NCBI GenBank assembly: GCA_000711775.1
Contig: ARYC01001994.1
Location: forward strand, 1 to 64,000
Direction: 5' to 3'
Origin: Oxytricha trifallax
Taxonomy: Eukaryota; Ciliophora; Spirotrichea; Sporadotrichida; Oxytrichidae
DNA: 64,000 nucleotides
Shown here: positions 57,284 through 64,000 of the stretch, in pieces
Position numbering within the stretch: position 1 is the first letter of the stretch
How the letters are laid out: each line of letters begins with the position of its first letter
The notes under the pieces: generated by a model
Databases searched by the model: none
What the model saw: only the letters and a program-made list of their open reading frames with translations
What the model was told of the DNA's origin: nothing
Program-made: the position numbers and the translations under genes

Positions 57284-57892
57284 TACAATTTCCCCTGAGG
57301 CCGATTTAATAGGCACTAAGAAGCATCAGATACAAGCTAAACACCTACGAATGCTGGTGAAATCATTTATCAGAAAGGTCAGCAATATCTCCGCATAGGT
57401 GACTCAGCAAATAATATTTGATATGATTGAATTAAATATATGCTATTCATACTAACGTCCTCACTGTATATTGAGAATGTACTGTGATCTACATTAAGAA
57501 AATAATACAGAGCAATAAACAATTTAAATTATAATGTAATTTGAAATTAAAATCTTTTCATATATAACAAACTAAAATTAACAATAAAATCTAGCCATTG
57601 GTACCTTGCTAAATTTAAATATAATACTACCAATTTTATATATTATTTAAAAAAAAATAAAAAGTATCATTATATATTATTTTCTTAAGGCAGATCACAG
57701 TACATTCTCAATATACAGTGAGGACGTTAGTATGAATAGCATATATTTAATTCAACCATATCACATATTATTTGCTGAGCCACCTATGCGGAGATATTGC
57801 TGACCTTTCTGATATCTGATTTCACCAGCATTCGTAGGTGTTTAGCTTGTCTCTGATGCTTCTTAATGCCTATTAAATCGGCCTTAGGGGAA
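57284..57892. mobile_element. Foldback element with 205-bp arms
   Basis: 57,284-57,492 and 57,688-57,892 are near-perfect inverted copies (TACAATTTCCCC tips; CTCACTGTATATTGAGAATG inside). The 195-bp centre is AT-rich. No ORF. It lies immediately beyond the TBE-A end. Confidence 0.85.
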
Positions 57893-58764
57893 ATTGTACT
57901 CACTGTAGGAATTCAGATATCGTACTCTCTCATTAATAAGCTATTACCCGGCACAAGTGTCTAGTTACGCGGACCTGAGTATCTGTTACTCTATCGAGAG
58001 TATCTTGTAATTATTATCGGAGTATCAAGTTACACTTGCTGGAGTATCTAGTTACGTTTGCTCAAAACCTTTACTTCGCCGAGAAGATCGGTAAATATCA
58101 CACCTCTGGTCTACTAATTTACTGCCGCTGAAGTTGCTCTCTCATTACGAAAACAATATTGTTACTGTAGTGGGAAACTAGCAGGAATAGCAACAGGTCG
58201 TACAAAATTCATACAGATTTAGGCCAAATCCTTTTGGGATGCTTTTTCTGTTCTGAAGACACTCCGAGAACAATAGTAATTAGTGGTATCATTTATTGTG
58301 GAACCGTAGATAACACCTTCTGTATACTTTCTATTGAAATTTCGTGCATTTGCGACGTCATGAATTATAGTATTGATTCGCAAAACCTCTCTCCACGTTT
58401 ATAAAACTGCACTATTCCTACCAGTATATAACCGGTACTGTTTGATATTGTACATTAGGGTATTGGTCCACTCTGCTTAAGTGAGAGAGGAGAATAATTG
58501 TGTTCAATAAGAATAATCGCGAGTACCGGTTTATAAATTACCAGGTTGTGCTATTGTGTGGAAACGTGAGTAAATTACAGACGGTATCTTCTTTCGTAAT
58601 AAAGTAGGCCATTCTATCACCTACCTATCTCATCCAGATGAGCTTGTGAGAGCCCTGGCATCTCATCAGATACTGTAATTGCGTCTACTAATCCTCAATT
58701 GTTGTGCAAATTTATGATCCTTCGTGAATGATTGATACTTCACCTGGAAGTCGATGACTGTTCA
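57893..58764. other. GC-richer interior of the composite, no gene
   Basis: About 42% GC, no sustained frame on either strand, many short direct and inverted motifs (CCGGTTTATAAA / TATAACCGG). Probably the unique interior of the 49,974-59,502 element. Confidence 0.45.
57958..58066 (+). repeat. Degenerate minisatellite, about 25-bp unit
   Basis: About four imperfect repeats of GGAGTATCTAGTTACGTTTGC, seen clearly as GGAGTATCAAGTTACACTTG followed by GGAGTATCTAGTTACGTTTG. Earlier units are more diverged. Confidence 0.6.
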
Positions 58765-59175
58765 TCGGTACTCTAGATGGATAAGAATCCGTTTACCTTG
58801 TGCGAGCTTCTATATCAAGCTCTTCTCATTATACGGTAAGTTGTGTCTTTTGGTATCTTATTTAAAGCGATGCAATTGAACTTTGTTTATTTTAAATTGA
58901 TGTGATTCGCTCCCTCTTGAGGACAAAAGTACATGAGCATTTTAGTATTCTTGGTGCAGGTTACTGATTCCCGATCTATTTACAACCGGCTTAGATAAGC
59001 ACTGAAGATAATTATGCTGCATGCAAGCTCAATATCTATTGTCTCAATATCTTGATTCTTTCAGTAGCTCAGTATGATATTCATCCCGTTGACCTAAAGC
59101 TTGTTCATTAAGGAAATATGACCTTATTTTCCATTTTTAAAATATAAATAATTGTTTAACTTTCGCTATTGTTAT

Positions 59176-59356
59176 AGTTCAAATGAATATTCATATTTAA
59201 AGGTATTATAGTTTATTCATCAATATAAAATAATATATAATTAAAACATAAAATATTAAAACATTTAATTTTCTATATAGATATTAAAAATTAGATAATA
59301 ATTATTATAATACTTTTATATATGAACATTCATATATTAGAAATTTCATTTGAACT
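59176..59356. mobile_element. 181-bp MITE
   Basis: Inverted ends AGTTCAAATGAA and TTCATTTGAACT. It interrupts the right arm of the composite: the left arm (52,900-52,930) has no such insert at the matching place. AT-rich, no coding. Confidence 0.75.
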
Positions 59357-59551
59357 ATTTTAACTTTTTTGGACATATGAATAAATTAATTATTATTTTT
59401 AGCACTCTATCTCAAAATGGACATAATTTCGAGATTGAGTAGTTTTTAATATATTTAAATAAATTAACATTAAAATAGTGCAAGTTAATTGTGTATTTTA
59501 ATTTATATTTCGTATTTCTCAACAAATTTTACTCAATGTAAATTTGCAACC

Positions 59552-60355
59552 ATGGATGGTGAATAAAAAGATTGCGTTTTAGAAGGAAGTTATGGAGCAG
59601 ATAGAGCATCATTTGTCTTATGAAATAAAGAGGCAACCGTTAAGGCATCAACTTCGAGGCAAGCTGTAACTTTGTTAAAGATTCCACCATCATAGCTAGA
59701 GTAACTTTAGCTGTGGGAAAATAAGGAAGCATATCCAAACTTTACGATGATAATGTTCAAGAGCGATGCAAGCCATTTCCATAATTCTAGGGAGTTCTAA
59801 CTGGAAGACGGTAACGAGAGGGATATGTGTATGACATAGTACAGAAATCCAATACACTACTTTTAAACCAAGTAAATAGCATATAATTCCTAACGTGTCA
59901 ATGTTAAATACCTCCCCTTGTCAAAAGATCTCTCTCGGATAACCCGAAAGCTAATACTGAATAAGAATCTCAATAGACACACTGATTTTAGCGATTCTAT
60001 GAGGCAATATATAAGTCCTTTAATTTTAAGAGTACCGAGTTACTGGGGTTTGAAGGGGCTGGCTAATCATTATCCTTTCTAATCATAACCAGAAAATCTG
60101 AGATCCACATCACGCGCTATATTTAGATATTTGCACTAAATTAATATACATATCCTAGCAACTGTTTAAATGGTTTGTATTTACCAAGACTTGAACCATG
60201 CTCACTTCTTTAAAGCTAAAAAGCTCAAACACATGCTCATATCTTACCAATTAATTCCAAATAGAGATTTAAAACTAATAAGCCCTCCTTCCTATATTTA
60301 TATATTAAATTTCCACTCAATTTTTACTTTCGTATTATTAAGCATGAATTTTTGA
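59552..60355 (+). CDS. Anonymous ORF, 267 codons with one internal TGA
   Basis: Frame from MDGEQKDCVLEGSYGADRA to TGA at 60,353, with a single TGA at 59,621. Reads KEATVKASTSRQAVTLLKIP, REFQLEDGNERDMCMTQYRN, ILRVPSYWGLKGLANHYPFQ and SYQLIPNRDLKLISPPSY. Balanced composition with Cys/Trp/His. No family recognised; a weak kinase-like flavour (EGSYG, NRDLK) is not enough to name it. Lies just outside the composite's end at 59,502. Confidence 0.4.
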
Positions 60356-60922
60356 TATTTAATTTTAATGAATAGATTAATTAAAACTGAAACAAATTAT
60401 AAAATCTCAAATAAAAATGAAAATGAAATGGAAGAGCCTTTACTATTCTAATTTGTGTAAGTAATTTCATGAATCTACGTTTTTTCAAAACCATTGTTTA
60501 TTTTTATCCTTACTTTATTCTCACATCTCTAAATATAGTTTAAACTTACATACTTTGAATTAAAGAGCATGAGTAAAAATACAAACTTTACATAAATTGT
60601 CAAGAAGCAATATAAATATAGATAAGCAGAACTCTTGCATAATTACACAGTAGATTTGAGATAATTTGATACTATCAGAGTAATAACCAAAACATATGTT
60701 CGCTCGAATAGAAAGTTTTTGAAAATTAATAAAAAAACTAAAATAATTACAAAGCTAAAAATATTCAGTTAGTAAATGCTGGGTAATAAAAACATTCATG
60801 CGAATATTTCATCGCAGTTTTACATTTTTAATTATCTCTGTACTATTAGTAATTATTTTATTTTCTGTTATCTTAGATTTTAAATTTACAATTTCCCGAT
60901 GTTTTGTATTTTATTCAATAGT
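60356..60922. other. AT-rich stretch, nothing recognised
   Basis: No feature supported. Confidence 0.5.
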
Positions 60923-61411
60923 ATGCTACTCTCTTTAAGATAATGGCGTTAAGTAAATCTCATTGAATGTTAAGGATTAGACATTCAAATTCAAGAAGAA
61001 AAATGGGTAAAAAACAAACTTGGAGTTTATTACTTTAAAATGTGTGGTATACAGCAGTCTTTTCCATAAGAAAGACAAATAATTCATCTCGAAATGAAAA
61101 GACACATTATGCTTTCGATTAAAGATCAACTCCTAGAATTTAATGAAGGTAAGTTAGCTTTAAACAAGAATTCATAAATATCAGATATTAAATTATTGCT
61201 TATTCAAACTATAACTTTATAGAGGATGATTTTCTTAGTTGATTAGTTGCATAAAATTATCAATCATGACTGTTAAACTTCGCATCTATGCTTTCTAAGG
61301 CTACAATTGCTGTAATTCAGTTTTCTTTCGATTCACATTCTGAAAGAAGTCCTTCATGTCAGTTCTCAGATGCTATTCTTTTTCTTTAGTCTCTTCACAC
61401 TCTCGACGAGT
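60923..61411 (+). CDS. Anonymous ORF interrupted by a TBE insertion
   Basis: The frame starts MLLSLRQWRQVNLIECQGLD, with GVYYFKMCGIQQSFPQERQI then HLEMKRH (loosely like a C2H2 finger that has lost a Cys). It remains open into the TBE-A end at 61,412, where it is cut. Could be a relic of a finger gene or a chance frame. Confidence 0.25.
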
Positions 61412-61539
61412 CAAAACCCCTTAGTGAGGTTTAAATGTGCTTTGATTAGTAAGGTAAAGTTGGGGTTTTATTAGGGTTAGGAGAGAAATTAGGCCAGTTT
61501 AATGAGACTTTAATATGTATTTAATGAGTATTAGTTTAA

Positions 61540-64000
61540 TTATATAACACGAATTTTACTTGCTTGTCTTTGTTGTGACTCTTGAATCTCGCTTTCTTTA
61601 GTGGTTCAAGCATATCGTCAAAGGATTCATTAATTTTCGAACCTGTTGAAATGCTTTTTTTATTTAATGGCATTTATATTATTATTTTATATGAATTTCA
61701 CTAATGTTAAATTAGTGAAATGCATTTCATTAATTTTCGATTAGTGAAATTCATATATATTTTAATATTTATTTTAATATAATATGCTTTAATGATGATA
61801 ATAGCAATAATGACATATACATTATTACACAATGTCCAATAATAAGGTAAAATCATTGAAATATGAGTCGATTTGAAACTCTTAAATTAAAAGTAGTGAG
61901 TTATAATAAGGATAATCGTTTGTAAATTAATGATTTATAGAAGAATTAAAAGCAGGGTCCTCTCTATCGCACTTTTTGTATCGAACTGCATCCTGTTCAG
62001 CATCTTTAGTATCGGTTTGCCTTTAGTTAACAGCATTTGCACAAATTACTGAATAACAGTCTATCTATCGCTTCTTAGTTCTTTACACTTTCCGGTTGCA
62101 CAATGCTATCAATTAGTAACCCTCTGTATATTCTCCGTTTGATTCATTGTTACCGTGCTCCACTGTATACAGTGACTTCTCTGTAACAACTGTAAAAAAT
62201 AGCATTTCAATGCTAAAATATTTTGATATTTAAAAAGTGTTGTTGTTCATATATCCTCGATCTACTCTGTATTACAATAGGTTTTCATTTTTGCCAAAAA
62301 TGTTTCTGCTTTTGCAGAAAATAAATTCTTATTAAAGAAATCATTTTACACTGAAGTTTTTTTATTTTTGGCAAAAATGAAAACCTATTGTAATACAGAG
62401 TAGATCGAGGATATATGAACAACAACACTTTTTAAATATCAAAATATTTTAGCATTGAAATGCTATTTTTTACAGTTGTTACAGAGAAGTCACTGTATAC
62501 AGTGGAGCACGGTAACAATGAATCAAACGGAGAATATACAGAGGGTTACTAATTGATAGCATTGTGCAACCGGAAAGTGTAAAGAACTAAGAAGCGATAG
62601 ATAGACTGTTATTCAGTAATTTGTGCAAATGCTGTTAACTAAAGGCAAACCGATACTAAAGATGCTGAACAGGATGCAGTTCGATACAAAAAGTGCGATA
62701 GAGAGGACCCTGCTTTTAATTCTTCTATAAATCATTAATTTACAAACGATTATCCTTATTATAACTCACTACTTTTAATTTAAGAGTTTCAAATCGACTC
62801 ATATTCCAATGATCTTACCTTAGGACACTCTCAAACTCAAATTATAAATTTTAACAATTTAATATATTTTAAAAAATAACTTAATTAAATTTATAAAGAT
62901 TGATAAAAGCTCATAAAGAATTATATTAGTTCTATATAGATTTTAAGAACTTCTTTCCATAACAAACAGAGATTCTTAGGTACTCATAATAATTAATATT
63001 TGTGGATGAGAGATTTTTACATAATAACATTAGTGATTCTATATAATCTATTTGAAATTAAGTATAATTCAAAATAGATTTATTGCTAATTCTATATGGA
63101 TTATGAGGATTCCTCAAATTCAATTTGCTAAATTACCTTATTAATTTTAGCATTACAATGTACTCCGAATTAATTTAACAAATTAGCTTTAATAAGTATA
63201 TATTATTATATATTATTAGTTAAATTATTATAAGTATAATATTATACTTAATTAAGGTCTTTAAATCAAATTTCCCAACCATCATGACAAATATTTCTAA
63301 TTTTCTAAATACATCAAAAATTTAATCGGGGTTTTAAAAATATATGATAAGTCTACTTGAACTAAAACATCTCAAAATTTTGTAATCGATTTTAGAATTA
63401 ATTATTGTCTTGGATATGCTGGAGCTCTTACTATTATCTCTACAATCTTCTTTATTTCTTAGTATACATCATCTTGTTTTATGTGCTTCTCAGCTAGATT
63501 TATTGATTATTTTTCATATTTTATATTAATGTAAGTCATGCTTTCCATATCGCACTCTAATATTATTTCAGCTACTGCTCAAACATCCCACTAAATAGAG
63601 CCATCAGTCTATATCTCTCTGATTGGGAAGTAACCTGGAGTACCAAGAACCTTTGCTAAGGTTACAATCTCTTATCTTAAGGCTCTATTAGAATCGATTA
63701 CGACTACTTCTAAAGGGCAAAGGTTTAGCATAACATTTTCAGGCTTCAAATCTCTATGAACATATCCAAGCTCGTGAAGTTCCTAAACACCCTATTATCA
63801 TATTAGATAGAATATCATTCAAGTCATCTGGGTATCTGTTTTAATATAGATAATCTCGGAGAGTCATTTCAAACCTTTTTAGCCTTAGTGCGATGAAACT
63901 AAACCCTAAAATAACACCATCTAGCTTGAGCAAATTCTTGCAATCTTTTTTCTAAGCCTCTCTAAGTACAATATATTCGTTAGCAAACTCATTTTAATAC
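61540..64000 (-). pseudogene. TBE-A 57-kDa gene, 3' part, split by an insertion
   Basis: C-terminal codons (KQVKFV, with the stop changed to TTA) up to 61,627. After the insertion, kinase-like C-lobe codons from 63,404 on match the 22,432-23,862 copy almost base for base (HRDLKPENVMLN, GTPGYFPIREK, WDVWAVAEIILE). HRD is intact here, in contrast to HRV in that copy. The N-terminal part lies beyond the window. Confidence 0.85.
61628..63403. mobile_element. 1.78-kb palindromic element inserted in the TBE
   Basis: ATT direct repeats at 61,625-61,627 and 63,404-63,406 flank it. Comparison with 22,500-22,520 shows the uninterrupted TBE sequence. The weak terminal repeat begins CATTAATT. The core (61,848-62,820) is a near-perfect palindrome with about 455-bp arms and a 60-bp loop. 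Flanks inside the element are AT-rich, with a smaller TTTCACTAAT repeat near 61,690-61,750. No ORF. Confidence 0.85.

Larger units (their letters stand above)
49974..59502. mobile_element. Large composite foldback, 9.5 kb
   Basis: The outer ends are inverted copies: 49,974-50,100 and 59,370-59,502 (TTAATGTTAATTTATTTAAA shared, then CTCGAGATTATGTCCATT). The arms continue at about 52,880-53,311 and 58,765-59,175 (TATCTAAGCCGGTTGTAAAT / its complement). The left arm is split by the element at 50,101-52,878, the right arm by a 181-bp MITE at 59,176, and the interior by a reversed TBE-A. Original arms were about 560 bp. Transposition type unknown. Confidence 0.75.
61412..64000. mobile_element. TBE-A, left part, running off the window
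   Basis: The left terminal repeat starts CAAAACCCCTTAGTGAGG (one telomeric unit only), preceded by AGT, an AnT target. The 57-kDa gene (-) follows, interrupted by a 1.78-kb element at 61,628-63,403, and continues past 64,000. Confidence 0.9.

Noticed and set aside
1-64000. CRISPR arrays, bacterial operons, ribosome binding sites and rRNA genes
   Set aside because: Nothing of this kind is visible, and the code and introns show eukaryotic ciliate DNA.

Overview
This window looks like germline (micronuclear) DNA of a spirotrich ciliate of the Oxytricha/Stylonychia type. Three things show it. Conserved genes read through many TAA and TAG codons as glutamine and end at TGA. Several transposons end in C4A4 telomere-like repeats (CAAAACCCCAAAACCCC), the hallmark of the telomere-bearing elements (TBEs). 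The introns are tiny (26-36 bp). I see no convincing macronuclear-destined gene segment, so the whole window is probably eliminated during macronuclear development. TGA is the only stop in this code and the DNA is very AT-rich, so open frames of 100-200 codons occur by chance. Anonymous ORFs are therefore scored low.

Layout. 1-13.5 kb is a TBE graveyard. It starts with the right end of a TBE inserted into another TBE, then a 5'-truncated TBE-A, then four head-to-tail 1.69-kb TBE fragments, then an inverted TBE-B piece and a truncated TBE-B. 13.5-22.3 kb is AT-rich with anonymous ORFs, one resembling a LINE reverse transcriptase. 22,293-26,402 is a full-length 4.1-kb TBE-A. 26.4-29.6 kb is AT-rich around a 0.6-kb GC-rich island. 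29,618-35,253 is a full-length TBE-B with an intact 349-aa DD34E transposase. It carries a nest of insertions: an element inside the TBE, a long foldback inside that, and a decayed ribosomal protein eL22 gene inside the foldback. 36,687-42,210 is a 5.5-kb transposon that I believe is a TBE relative without telomeric ends. 43-46 kb holds two foldback elements and 46.9-48.4 kb an unknown decayed gene. 50-59.5 kb is a composite with a Tc1-like remnant, a LINE, a reversed TBE-A and smaller foldbacks. 59.5-61.4 kb holds anonymous ORFs. 61.4-64 kb is the left part of another TBE-A, interrupted by a near-perfect palindrome.

TBE gene logic. Reading from the left end, each complete TBE has a 57-kDa gene (two C2H2 fingers plus a kinase-like domain) on the minus strand, a divergent 22-kDa gene with two micro-introns, and a convergent 42-kDa DD34E transposase gene ending near the other inverted repeat. 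The 36.7-42.2 kb element keeps the same three genes, the same relative orientations and both 22-kDa intron positions and phases, but has C6-tipped hairpin ends. I call the two telomere-ended subfamilies TBE-A (ends near CACTAAGGGGTTTTGGGG) and TBE-B (ends near TCAATCAAACTACTGAAAGG). I cannot map them onto the published TBE1/2/3 names without a database.
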